From assembly GCF_030867095.1 (NCBI RefSeq), contig NC_081835.1:47661892-47725891 (forward strand): 64,000 nt of DNA, in the 5' to 3' direction. This DNA comes from Alligator mississippiensis (lineage: Eukaryota > Chordata > Crocodylia > Alligatoridae). The notes under the pieces are model-generated. The model ran no database searches and was not told where the DNA came from. It worked only from the letters and a program-made list of their open reading frames with translations. Made by a program: the position numbers and the translations under genes. Shown here one piece after another: positions 1 through 11,900 of this stretch (position 1 is the stretch's first letter; every line of letters begins with the position of its first letter).

Positions 1-2900
1 TAGGAGTTCTGTAATACTTGGGGAGCTTTTATTGTTTTCTTAACATCTCCAAATCAAAGGCCCCTTTGCATTAAGTGTGCCAGAACAGAGGCAATCTGAG
101 CTGTAAGTGCCCTAGGTGGCACCTTCGCACAGTCAGAGCCAGCTCAGAGACCCTCAGCAGGACCAGCACCTCAGTGCAGTGACAGAAGCATGGGTGTGTT
201 GAGGCTGGCCAGAGCCAGGAAGGTGCATGGGAGTTACTTGCTTAGGTCTCAGGTGCTGTAAAGCCCAAGCAGACAGTGTCCAGACAGGGAGGCAAAGCTG
301 CTTCCCTTTGATAAAGCTGACCACACAAACCCCATTCCCATATGTTTTGTCCCAGTGCTTATGGTTCTGAATGAAGAGGAGCAGGTAGCTAGTGCGATCC
401 CTAGGAAGGACATGGGGGTCACCCCACCCCTTCACACTGCCCTGCCCTGTGCCATAGTACATGACCTGAACAGAGCACTGTTCCTTGGAGAGATGGATTT
501 GCTCAAACGGGGACTGGCATTTCCAGATCACTATGTTCTTTATCCTTGCACCTGACTTGTGTCCCTCTTTGAGTACTAGCTGGGATTGCCTTGCTGTAGA
601 ATTAGAGCCAAGTACCTGGAGCTGCTTGGATCGGTCCCTCCAGGAGTCCTTGAGAAGAATATCCTTTCCCTGTCTAGTGTGCTGAGCAGCGGCCCTCTGA
701 ATATGTATCAGAGCCTTTCACGGCCGCCCTCATGTTTGCTGGGGAACCGGTGCTGCTTTGGCACTAATGAGTGACCTGGGCTGACCCAGCAGGGAGGGTG
801 GAAGCAGAAGAAGGCAGTAATAGGAACCAAGTGCCTTGCAGGGCTGCCAAGGGAAGTGAGTGCTACCCAAGTGCATTATGCCATGACAGGATTTCAGGCA
901 GCTGAGGCCTGAAGAATCTGTGGTCCCCTCCCTTGCCAGGGACAGCAGCTCCTTCTACCTCAGATTCTCCATCTGTAAACCAATGGCATTAGATGCATTG
1001 CTGATGCTGTAATTCAGCACCAACAGGCTTTGAAGTGGTTTAGTTTTCACAGGAAATAAGGCTCCTGAAGCAGTGTGTGCGCCCTGGCAGTGCCAAGGGG
1101 CGATGACACACAAATAGCTCCCTTGTTTTTTGAAGAGATTTCACAGGACTAGATCCCCCACACCACTGGTGCCAGGTCCCTTTTGTCTTCCAGCTTTGCA
1201 AAGTTAGTATTTGGGCCACTAGGAGCTGGCAGTGCTTGGGGATACGACTGAATTGGGTTACATGGAATATAAAAGCTGCTCGCTCATTCCTGGCCAATAA
1301 ATGGCTCTACCTCACTCCAGGAGGGTGGGCCTGTCCACCATAGCCTCTCCACAGTCACATTTAGTGTCCCCTAGGGAGAAGTGCAGCTCACTAGGGGGTC
1401 CATCCCATTCACTTTACACTCAGTCTCATGGGCTGTCTGCAGGTGTTTTCTTCTTTTCAGTTATTTGAGGGTCCTCAGACCTGCTGGTCCTTTGAAAGCA
1501 AAAAAGCCTAAATAATGCAATATTTAGGCCACACAGCTTCAATCATGGAGTGTCAGGAACATGGAAATGTAAGATTCCAACATCATTGGATTACACTAGA
1601 CACATGCACCCCACCCCTATGCATATTCACAGGGAAAGACACATGCTCATGTGTACCTGCACATGCATATATGAGTGTATACACACAGATACGCCCTCTC
1701 TCACACAGCTCAATTAGAGTGGATGCTAGAACCTTAGCTGTGTATTTATTCTGTTCCTGTTTCTCTGGCTAAATACGCAGCTTCATACCATTGTTCACAT
1801 AAAAAGGAGCCCTGCAGACCCTTAATCTCAGCATTTCCTGACTTCTTTAATTTTCATTGTATACCTTTAGGATTTAAGTAACCTAGATTTTTGCCATTCA
1901 TTTGTAAAATATTGCAAAGGAAGTGGATGCTTCCCATTGACCCCAATTGCTGTTGTAGGAAGAGTTTGCAGTCAGGGAAGATTTACTCTTTCTCCCCCCA
2001 GTGTGGCAGGGAAACCAGTTTCATGGGATTGATGTCTACTGTACCTTTGCTTAACACAAAGCTCCCAGGGAGGAAAGGCAGCTATAGAGTGGCTCAGCCC
2101 AGTTCTCCCCACTGACTACCCCCCATCCCTCCCTACAAAACCCCAAACTCCTAGTCCCCACATCAGGGCTTAATGAAATCCTAATGGTTACTTTAAAGCT
2201 AAATGAAGTTTAGGCTTTCTAAGCCAAGCAGGGTATCGACAGCTTCCTGCTTGTTTCTGTACTCACTTGGCCAACCTGGCATCACACTGGGGCATCAACA
2301 ATTGACACACGCAGGACCAGTTTGGTTTAGCTTCAGTTCTGTTCTGAAGCTGCCCCTGAAATACAGCCATGTCACTGAGCTGACAGAGGCCTGTTCTGGG
2401 ACAGTGTACCCATTTTCCCCGCAGCATAGCCACATTGCTACAACTGCCCCATTGCAAAGACCACAAGCAAGTCTGACCCCCAGGGTATGATGATCTCCCC
2501 TGGGGCACTGGCACACAGGTACACAGGCTCTCAATGCAGCTAGCAGCCTAGTCATGACATCTTGGCATACCAGCCTTCCAGGAGTGGGGATGTTCCATTG
2601 TGGTGGGTGGGTCAAAAAAACTCCCCTTACCCAGCAGGCCTGGGCAAAGTGAAACTGAGGAGGAGGATGCTGGACTCTGCAGGAGGTAGCATGTAGCTGA
2701 CAAAGGCAGCAGGTTGGCAGAGGAAGGGCCTTCTGGGATGGAACAGGAAGGGATGCTCCATGGCCAACAATGCATGGGATTGTACCCCAGGCAGGACAAT
2801 AGCTGTGTGGGCAAGGAGAGATGGTGCCTGCTGCTGGTGCTTGCAGCCTTAGGTCCTTCTCCCGCACTTTCCCTCATGCAACACATTGCAGCAAAGCTTG
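1..2900. other. Gene-free stretch downstream of RNF208
   Basis: No open frame here has family features, and the ORFs present look like chance frames. AATAAA-like hexamers occur on the minus strand at about 28-33 and 1744-1750, but nothing ties them to a gene. Part of the stretch may belong to RNF208 downstream sequence or a neighbouring transcript; this cannot be decided from sequence alone. Confidence 0.4.
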
Positions 2901-2923
2901 GTGTGATTCGTTCCAATATAATC

Positions 2924-2929
2924 TTTATT
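2924..2929 (-). promoter_or_regulatory. Candidate poly(A) signal for RNF208
   Basis: AATAAA lies on the minus strand about 2.2 kb downstream of the RNF208 stop and is followed by a GT-containing stretch. It is the first canonical hexamer I see downstream of the stop on that strand. It would imply a long 3' UTR. Assignment to RNF208 is inference. Confidence 0.35.
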
Positions 2930-5112
2930 TGGGAGATCAATTAGGGATTGACGAGGCCGGGTATAAAACATGATCACCGTCACGACCAGCAGCAGGAGGA
3001 ATCGGCAGAGCAGAAAAAAAATGCTACCAGGCCCTGTTCTTCCTGGCCCTCTCCCCTGCCCAGTGTGTACATGCTTCCCGGGTGCTGGCCTGAGTTCCCC
3101 TGTGGGCGCCCAGGGCCACCTCATTCTCTGCAGAGGGGCTGGGAGCAAGGGGATCTCCTGCAGCTTATTTCTCAGGGGTTCACAGACAAATCTGGCTACC
3201 TTCCAGCTCTCCCCTTCCTCTCCCTTGGTGTCTTATGCCACTAAAGGCCAACTATGAGGACCTCTGGAATGGGTGGATGGGTTGCTCCTCTTCATTAGCT
3301 GGTTGGGGCAACACTGCTGATTGGTATGGGAGTGGGAGGGTGTCTCTCTATCTCACTCAGCAGAGCCAGCCCAGTGGACATGGGCTCCAGATGCATGCCT
3401 GCTTTCAGCTAAGGTAGTAGTCAGGCCCCATGCACAGACAAAGCTGCCCCCAGGGCTGAGTAGCCCCCAAATCCCAAGCCTTGCTGTCTTTCAGGACACT
3501 GTACTGTGCCTTACCCAGCGGGGTGCTGTTGTCACAGCCTCTCTCAGGGGAGCACCTGCAAAATATGGCTTTTTGTTTCTTTTTTGCTTTCTTGCTTTTT
3601 GGCAGCAAACTTTCCTCCAAAATGTTGTGAAGGAACAAAGTCACTGAGAACAGGACAGTTGCTTCCCCTGCCCCTCCACCCGCCATGGGAACACTAGGCA
3701 TGTTACTGTGCCAGCTGCTCCTTCCCTCAGCCCCCTTGATGCTGTTCCTTCCATGAAGGGGACTTTGTTGGAATCAAATCCTTCTCCCCCCCACCCCTGC
3801 AGTTAGTATCACAACAAGGGAAGGGGGTGACCTTGGCAAGGACTAGCTACCCCCAGCTCATTCCCACAGCCCTGCTCAGAAGCTAGCCAGACTCCTCCCT
3901 CACTGGAGGGGACCGCCATGCTGACGGAAAGAACATGGCATATCCAGCTCTGAGGAAGGCCTTAGCCTCTGTACTTAGAGCCAAACTCTCCATCCACTGG
4001 GTGGGAGCTGCGGCCACGGGGGAGGCAGGGGGGGGCACCAGGGAAGGGGACCCTCCCACACACACGCAGAACCCACAGAAGGATGATCCCAGCTCATCGC
4101 CTTGATTAACATGAACAATCCCAAGGACGGAGTGTCCTGGAATGGGTTGGGAAAACAAAGATCCTCCAAAATGAGGATAAACTGGAGCTTCCCTCAAGGG
4201 CCCGCGGAGGAAATGGGACGCATGTCCATTAGTAACTGTGGGGCCATGGCAACGGGTTGAATTGGCTACAATTACTTAGAGGCATTTCAGCTTGGCCACC
4301 GAGATGAAAGCTTTGGCAAATAACTTAGAGAAAACTGGCTGCCCAGTGGTCCTCCCTCTTTCCCCTTCCCCCCTCTCCCCCTCAGCCTCTTTCTGCTTCC
4401 TGTGAGGCAGGCTCGGTTCGCACGCATTGCCCAGCTCAGCACTGGAAAGCTCCAGGCTGTCCTCCCCATCACCTCCGTGCGTCGGGTGCACTGTTCCCCA
4501 GGGTGCCTGCAGTGGCATTCAGCTGTGTTGCTGGCAGGGAAGCCTCCTGGGCCAAGTTGCTCCACTCAGACCACATCACATGAGCCACAGGAAAGAAACA
4601 GAAAGAATGCTGCCCAGAGTAGTGAGTGCAAGGGGGGCACGGTGCCTGGTGAGACACGGGGAAAGCGTGAGCCACAGAAAGGGAGCACAGGAGTGCCCGG
4701 ACTTGCTGATAGACACCCGCTGCCAGTCCCAATGTCCCTCTCACTGAAGCTCAGCCAGGGCACAAGGGGAGCTCCTCATCTCAGCTCCCTCCTCCACCAG
4801 TAGACACAGCCAGTGGTTTCCTGTCAGCAAGGAGGACTGCATTCCCCCCAGCTCTTGCCAAAGCCTGAGCCATGAACAGCCTCTAGCCCAGCAGCTGGAG
4901 ATCCCTTGCATTACCACAGGACCTTGGGCTACAGCAAAGATCTCATCCCCTGTGGTGCATGGGGAGAGCTGATGAGAGGGTCAGGCCTGTTGCTGTCAAC
5001 TCTGGGTCCTGTTGTCCCCTGTGCTAGGCCAATGCCAATGCTCTTCTCTCACACGGTACTGCCGTTTGATGCAGCGAGTGGTGCGGGGGGAAGGCAGGGC
5101 AGGGCACGCAGG

Positions 5113-5934
5113 TTACATGATGGTGCAGGAAGACAGCGGATTTCGAATGTGGCAGGTACAGGCCGCCCCACAGTACTGGCGAAAGGTCTGGTAGCAGCTG
5201 CGGTCAGCATCGCTGCTCCACTGCACAGGGTTGGCAGAGAGGGCCTCAGCAGGCAGTCTGTTCAGGATACTGGTGTTCACCGCCAGTGCGGCCAGCCCAT
5301 AGTCAGTGAAGAGCACAGTCTCCCGCTTGCAGGTGGGGCAGGAGATGAACTTGTACTTCGGACAGGACTCATAGAGGATTTGCAGGCATTCCTCACACAC
5401 GGAGTGGAGGCAGGAGAGGATGCGGGGCCGCTTGTTGGTAAAATTGTACATGTGGCCACAGGTGGGGCATTCCAGGGGCTCGCATGGCGTGGAAGGGTGC
5501 AGCACATACTGGTTGACGATAACCTCATCTGATGGTGGCTGACGGTGGAAACAGACCTCTGAGCTGCCCTTGCGCTGCCCTTGGTATATTCGCTCTCGTC
5601 GTGGCAGAGGTGGAGTCCGGGGCAGCCCTAGAGAGCCAGGGTTACTGTCCAAGGCAGGGATGTCTCCGCAAGCCTGATTGACAATGATCTCAGACTCCGA
5701 TGGCCAGGCACGCTTGGCCACGAGTGGTGGCTCCCGGCGGGGTGCAGGAGTGTAGCGTGACTGGGAGCCCTGCAGTTCTGAGAACTTTTCCGGGTGGATG
5801 ATCTTCATCGCCTCCATTTTGATGATGACCTGTTGCCCTTTCAGACACGACATGAGTATTGTCTTTACATTACTGTCCACTGCTCTGGGATCTCCGAGGG
5901 TCGCCTGCATGAGGCTAGAACATGCTGGCAGCAT
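5113..5934 (-). CDS. RNF208: RING finger protein 208
   Basis: The 273-residue frame matches RNF208 along its length. Family knowledge makes it a probable RING-type E3 ubiquitin ligase. A C3HC4 RING is visible: C156, C159, C175, H177, C180, C183, C199, C202. Other RNF208 hallmarks are MEAMKIIHPEKF (residues 40-51), two copies of an IVNQ motif (about 84-87 and 139-142), a long conserved block after the RING (ETVLFTDYGLAALAVN) and a cysteine-rich C terminus ending SSCTIM. The coding region is one uninterrupted exon, as I recall for mammals. The start is uncertain. The first Met (5934) follows an in-frame stop; a second Met at 5910 gives an N terminus closer in length to the human protein. Neither has a strong Kozak context. 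A possible 3' splice site (CTGCCAG) lies just upstream near 5955, consistent with a non-coding 5' exon further right. Confidence 0.93.
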   Translation of the reverse strand: MLPACSSLMQATLGDPRAVDSNVKTILMSCLKGQQVIIKMEAMKIIHPEKFSELQGSQSRYTPAPRREPPLVAKRAWPSESEIIVNQACGDIPALDSNPGSLGLPRTPPLPRRERIYQGQRKGSSEVCFHRQPPSDEVIVNQYVLHPSTPCEPLECPTCGHMYNFTNKRPRILSCLHSVCEECLQILYESCPKYKFISCPTCKRETVLFTDYGLAALAVNTSILNRLPAEALSANPVQWSSDADRSCYQTFRQYCGAACTCHIRNPLSSCTIM

Positions 5935-7856
5935 GCAGAGCTTTCAATCTCCTTCTGGCAGTAAAGTGATAGCGTGGAAGAAAGCCACTGGAGCGGGGAC
6001 ACATCCTGGGAGAAAGGTGCCAACCAATGGGGCCAAGTGTCCTTCTTCTGCCTCAGGATTGCAGTCACCCCAATTTCACCCACTGCCCTCAAGTTGCCAC
6101 TGGCAAGGCTGGAGGCGTGCACAGGAAGTTGCTGCTCACAATAATATCCTGCAGAGCAAAGCCGCTAAGGACATGCTCCTGTCACAAACTGGATAATCAA
6201 AGTGGCTGCTCCCTGCAGTCCCTCTCTGTCACTCAGAAGACCTCCCACTCTTTGCTGGCTGTCACTTTCCAAGCCAGATCAGTAGCAACTGTAAATAGCA
6301 AACTGTGACAAGAGGCTTAGGGAAGGCAGGGCTTTCCCAGGGCTTTGTGGTGCCTTGGGAGCAGGTGACTCAGGCTTGCAATTCATCCCAGGACGGCTCC
6401 CAGCCAGAATGTGATCACTGCAGCCTGTGCTGAGGGCTGCCTGCACCTTCCTCCAGGTGCCCCACCCCTATCCTGCCTGTATTCCTGTTTCTCTGCAGGA
6501 TCTTTGCAGGCCAAAAGAATGTGTTTGTGAATTCCTTTGCTCTGACTTTCCTGTCTCTCCCACTTGCAGTCACTGACATTCACGGAGCCTACAGCTCCCC
6601 CAAGCCAGCAGCTGAGCATAAGCCCTGCAGCCAGGCAGGATCCCCAACTGGTGGAGAGCAGAGCTGGCTCACCTCTGTAGTTGCATGTTCCTCCGCTGGA
6701 GGTACAAGGGGCTCTCCACGCTGGCACAGATCAGCTCCAGTGCTGTGGCCCCAGGCTCAGCTTGGTGCTCCCTGCAGCGGCTCACAGGAAAGGGCTGGAA
6801 ACAAAAAGCAACAGGAAGTTGGAGACTCAACTCTTGAGAGGTTTTTAATATGCATACTTTAATTGGGAGCTATGATCGGCTCTCTGCTCCCCCATGTGCA
6901 GACCCCAGTGGCTCCTTCCAGCTACCCATACAGTTGATTTGTACTGGCCTAAGAAAATGGGAGAAGCCAGGCATTTCCCACAGGCCTATTCTCGCTGCTG
7001 GTACCTGCCTGTCAACTGAGCCGAGGAAGAGGAGGGTTGTCCTCTCTGCTGCTCACCCTCCTCTTCCTGCTGCCCTTCTGCCCCAGTGAAGTCTCAGGGC
7101 CCCTTCTCAGGGGCTTGGGGTCCTCTCCAGCTTTGGGAATACACAGGGCGCTCTTGTCTCATGGAGCACTCTGTCTTTCTGTCACTCTGCCTCCATGGCT
7201 CGCTGCCCACCATTATCAGCCCCTCCTTCTGCTCTGGCTTTGCTCTTCTCTTCCTTCCATGTCCCCATCTATGTCCTGGAGTGAGGGCTGGAAGGCAAGG
7301 GGAGCACAGTATTTCCATATTTCAGAGGGCAAATGGGTGATGCTCTGTAACCACTATCCTCTAGCTTATGGTCCTGCTTCTCCTCTGGAAAGCGTGATGG
7401 AGCTCTCCATCCTCCTCTCCATTACCCCAGGCCTGCTAAATTCCTGTATTGCATTACTGGGGTGCTGTCCTTAGTTTGCTCCAGTCGAACTCTCCAGAAG
7501 CTGGTTGAGAGTCCACTGACCACCCAGAGGGGGCTGTACAGACCCAGGACTGTCCAAGGGACTAGCTGACTATGGGACAGCCTGAGGGGCCTGCGTGGGT
7601 GCAGTGCCAGATCCCAGGGACAAATGAAAGGACTGGTCAAGAGACTTTGTCACATTCCAATCTACCAAATGTCTTGCTCACCCCAGATCTCTCAGCATGA
7701 AGCTGGGTGGCAGAGCCTATGCATTAGCTGGGCCTGAGAGAAGAGTATTTGGCCTGCACATGCCTGTATTGCAGACAGCCTAGGGTTGGGAGAAGCAATA
7801 AATCCTTGTCAGCAGGCTACCCATGCCTGGGCTGCAATGCTCCACATTACCTCTAC

Positions 7857-7858
<2 letters not shown>

Positions 7859-7892
<34 letters not shown>
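7859..7892 (+). repeat. (AG)17 microsatellite
   Basis: Seventeen uninterrupted AG units. They generate a false serine/leucine and arginine/glutamate ORF on both strands. Confidence 0.97.
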
Positions 7893-7893
<1 letters not shown>

Positions 7894-7919
7894 ACAGCTC
7901 CCACTGGCACATAGCACAA

Positions 7920-8420
7920 TGCCCACCCCCACACCCCCACAATACGTGCTGGCAGGCAATGTGCACATTGAGATACACCATCCAGCCTGACGGGTTGTGC
8001 TCCCAGCACACATTAGCATGCAGCATGCACACTCACACACTGCACGTTGCTTGCTGTTGGGCAGTGCTGACATCAACACAACGGGCACAGAGATACACAG
8101 CACACACTGTACACAGATGCACAGCCTTTACGACACACACCATGGCGAGCCACACAGCATACGCTGACACACAGCCCAGACACGCTGCATTTATACTGAC
8201 ACACGCAGACATATGGCATTCACATTAACACACATGGGCTGGTATACAGGATGCATACACCTCTTAATACACAGCTCACACAAGGATATACATGCATGCA
8301 AATATGCTAATGCACAGCTTTCATACTGACATGCCACATGCATGTACATGTACACACACAGACATGCTCACACACACACACGCACATACAAACATGCTTT
8401 TGGAGGCCTATTCTGCACTG
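7920..8420 (+). repeat. CA-rich degenerate repeat region
   Basis: About 500 bp of scattered ACAC, CACAC and ATGCACA motifs without a fixed period, following the AG microsatellite. It yields histidine/threonine-rich chance ORFs. Confidence 0.7.
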
Positions 8421-11400
8421 ACACATGCTAATAAACAGGCGCAGAGGACAGTGGATGCATGCTGTTACCTGTGATGGGCCACAGCTCTGGGAAGTCTTGC
8501 TTGGTTTTCAAGGAGGATCCTTGCGCTGCGGTACCTCCGACTTGGCACCCGTTGCCCCTCTCTGTCCCAGACAAATCGCCAGTGGATTGGAGGCCCCAGT
8601 TGCTAGAGGTTATCTGAAAGGCAGATGGGATGCAGGTTCCAGCTCTGTCTGCACAAAGTCCCAGCTCCCCAGGGACACTCTTGCTTATCCACACCCTCCC
8701 CAAATCCAGCCTGTCTCTGTCTCTGGTCCAGCCCAGCTTCTCAATGGCTGCCTCCAGCAAAAGCCTGTTCAATGCAGCTTCCTCTGCTGGAAAATAGACA
8801 GCCACCCAAAAAGGCGATTGTCCCTTAAGAAGCAGGACACAAAGGCAGAGCTCACAGATACAGGGCTCTCCTCCCACAAGTTCCAGATGTTCTGCAAGAG
8901 CCAGGAGTCCAAGCTACCTGGAGGCAAATAGGATCTGATCCCTGGCAGATAACACTGCTGATGTTCCAGCCAGGATGCCAGGTCCCCAGGCGCTGCTCCT
9001 GTATGCTTCTTAGATCCCAGGATGTGACTCCTTTCATAGGCTATGATGATGAAGGGCAAACTCCTCTTCCAGGGGCTTTCGTTTCCAACCAGACTCCTTT
9101 ACTCTCAGCAGCAGAAAGAGAGCAAACGCCCCCTCTGCTCTCTGGGCAGAACGCAGAATTTTGTTTCCCCAGATAAGAAGCTGATGCAACACTATGTCTG
9201 CAAGTGAACAAGATATGTGCAGGCTACAGAACTAGCAGTGGCACACGGGAGATGGCAGGCTCTCCTCAGCCCTTTCTTGTGCTCACCTCTGCAAGGGCAA
9301 GGTCCTTGGCAGTGCAGCAGGTGCAGGGCTGGTTGGAAGAGGCGGCCTTGCTGAATCCTTTCCACTGCTAGAGGATCCTGCCCCCAGGGATGCTTTGTTT
9401 CTTTGCTGCTCTCTCTGGTGCTGTAGCAGCCTCTCCCCCGCAGGATGCTCTGTGCTCAGGCTCGTTTCCTTGCCACCGAGGGTGCGGGTCCTGCCTGGAT
9501 GCTCCGAGCCAGGGAGCTGTTTCCTAGCTGCTCTCTCTCCCCCTCTTGCTCGGTGTCTGCAGTGGGTACTGCAGTGATGCAGCCAGCTCACATTTCTCTC
9601 AATCAGCAGCACAGAGCCCAGTGGGCCGCAGTGCCCTAGCGCCCAATGCTGGCTCCCTCCCACTCTTCATTCATGAGCCATTTCCCTCCCTCAGCAGCAT
9701 TTCGCTCAGCTCCTCAGCCTGCGCAGCTGTGGGCTCTGGGCAGGATGCTTGGGGCGTGAGCTCCTACTCAGGCGGGGGGGGAATTTTCCCCTAGTGATGG
9801 CAGGCTGGCTGCAGCCCCAACAAGCTCTCTGCTAAGCGGGTGAGGAACACAGACTGCGGTCTGGGCTTCCTTCCTCCCCCTCACGCTTGCTTTCCGCCAT
9901 TTGAGTCGCCTGCCGGCACCATACAGAGTCCCTCTGCTCCCCTCACCACACAAGGTCAGCCTCAGAGCCTCCCCACAAATACATATGCCACTGTCTATCT
10001 CCTCCCCTTGTTCTTAAAGGGACAAAAGCTTTTCAGGGGGGCCCGTTGGGCCAGCGTGGCTGTTGCCAGAAGGTCCATTCATAGAGTGCAGTGCTGCCTT
10101 GCGCCCCTGGGGAGTCTCCATCCGCGCACACCAGGGCAGAGGCAAGTGCGGAGCTGGGGTCCGTGCTTGGAAGGGGCCTGCGGTGACTCAGCAACTCACT
10201 GGCAAACCCACACGTGTCCCTGCTGTAAGTATCTCACCAGGGACAGGTTTCTCAAAAGCCCTCAGCCTGAGCCTGGGGACGGCCAGGTTGTAACCCCTAT
10301 AGCCCGCGCCTGGGTATGGCCCGACCCAGCTGATACAAGACAATCCCCATAGCCAGGAGTCCTGGTAACCCAGACGCAGCCTCTCTGAACCATTAATCCC
10401 CGCATCTGGGGCTCTGGCAGTCCCATTTGGTATAAGGCAACAAAACTTTCACCTGAGGCTCTGGAAATGGCTAGGCCAGTTCAGCCTCACACAGTGGCAG
10501 GGAGACAAACACTCTGAAAACAACTCTTAGCCTCTGCAGCTGCCCTTGGTTGCGGGAGAAGGAGGTGCCACCCGGGAAAGCTGGTAAGGAAAGACTCTTT
10601 GTCTCCTCTGTTCTTTCACATGGGACAGGGTTACAAATGTTCCCAGCATTGTCACGCATCACATGACAGGACTCACTCGGCCTCGTCTTCTTTCATTCCT
10701 TCTTTGTGACTTCAACCAAATACAAAGAAGGCAAAAGAGCCAAACTCAACAGCCACACCCCATCTGAACAACTATACCCTGCAAGCCATGACCATGACCA
10801 CTACCCCAATGAACATACATAACTAAATGCTATACCGTAAGCAACAGCAACTCCCTAACTCAACCGGCACACTTAATCCAAACAGCTACACTGTAACTCA
10901 ACAGCTACAATTGAAGCCAACAACCATACTCTAATTTATTTGCCACTGTCCAACCCAGCCATTACACAGGTAACAAAGCCCCTCATGGATATGTCTCAGA
11001 CAGAGGCCAGGAAACAACCTGACCCATGTTAATTAAGGTGCAAATTAATTTACCCATGTAAATTAAATTCAGATCTGCTGGGTAGATCTCTGACCTAGAA
11101 CAGCAACCTGATCACACAGTCATTTCTTGTTTTGAAAACAGTTTTGTGGGTTTTGTTTTTTTTGCAGTGGACTATTGAGCCATTGAGGAGGACATGCTCG
11201 TCAGCATTCCCTGTGCGGCCACGCAGGCACGCTCATGCTGTGCCGCCAGGGGCACCTGCGCAACCGCGCATGCTATGGTATGTGAGCTACTTCTTGTGTT
11301 TTTCACTGGGTAGTTGTGTGTTGTAATCCCAGAAACAAAGCAGCAGCTGGATGTATACAAGAGACAGAGATCCAGTGACCTCTTGTTGGCCTGACCCTAA

Positions 11401-11654
11401 CAAGTGGTTGTTTTGTACAGCCTTGAAATTGGTAGTATAGCTGTTACCTAAACAGGTTGTCAACCATTGTCTTTCTGGAATCCAACACTGCCACTTGCAG
11501 TCTGGTCAACCGTTTGGCATTCTTGTGATATTTCTGGTCTTGTTTCCTAGTGGATAGTTTTGTATAACATTAGAGTTAATTGTCTTTGGCTCTAGAAACC
11601 AGTTAGTTGTTGGCAGCAATGGCTTGTCCTTCTGAACATATTTCTTTCATCCTA

Positions 11655-11900
11655 AAAATCAGTCTGAAGCACTTTGCACTATTATAACAGTACTTAGCGT
11701 GGATCCCCTGACTCTATCTCTACTTGGTTTGTTTTGCGAAGGGTTTTTAGCCCTACTTTTACTAACTTGTCTGCTTAATGTTGTGTGTTTGAACTGATAG
11801 GTCAAAGAAAATGACACAGATGAACCACTTACAAATTGCGAGCCATTTTCTGTCATTAGTTCATCTGGTATCTCCTGTTGATCCAACTTTATAATGTGTT
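11655..11900 (-). mobile_element. Fossil fragment of an LTR-retrotransposon integrase (Ty3/gypsy-like)
   Basis: The minus-strand frame contains a block resembling the integrase core segment around the second catalytic aspartate (IPDELMTENGSQFVS, then YQFKHTT). This is typical of chromovirus or gypsy-type integrases. It is a short, clearly broken fossil. No LTRs, primer site or other pol domains were recognised nearby, so family assignment is tentative and the age looks old. Confidence 0.45.

Larger units (their letters stand above)
5935..10680. other. RNF208 upstream region, no further gene seen
   Basis: RNF208 must have its promoter and probably a 5' UTR exon here because the coding exon appears to start after a splice acceptor. 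I could not fix the exon. The stretch 9.8-10.3 kb is somewhat richer in CpG than its surroundings and is the best guess for a promoter. Simple repeats occupy 7.86-8.4 kb. Confidence 0.3.

Noticed and set aside
2849-3148. Minus-strand frame with a hydrophobic segment (FLLLLVVTVIMFYT) that resembles a tail anchor
   Set aside because: The frame reads straight through the AATAAA signal without a stop and has no recognisable upstream exon, so it is more likely RNF208 3' UTR or chance.
4906-5532. 208-codon plus-strand ORF
   Set aside because: Antisense shadow of RNF208; no family motif.
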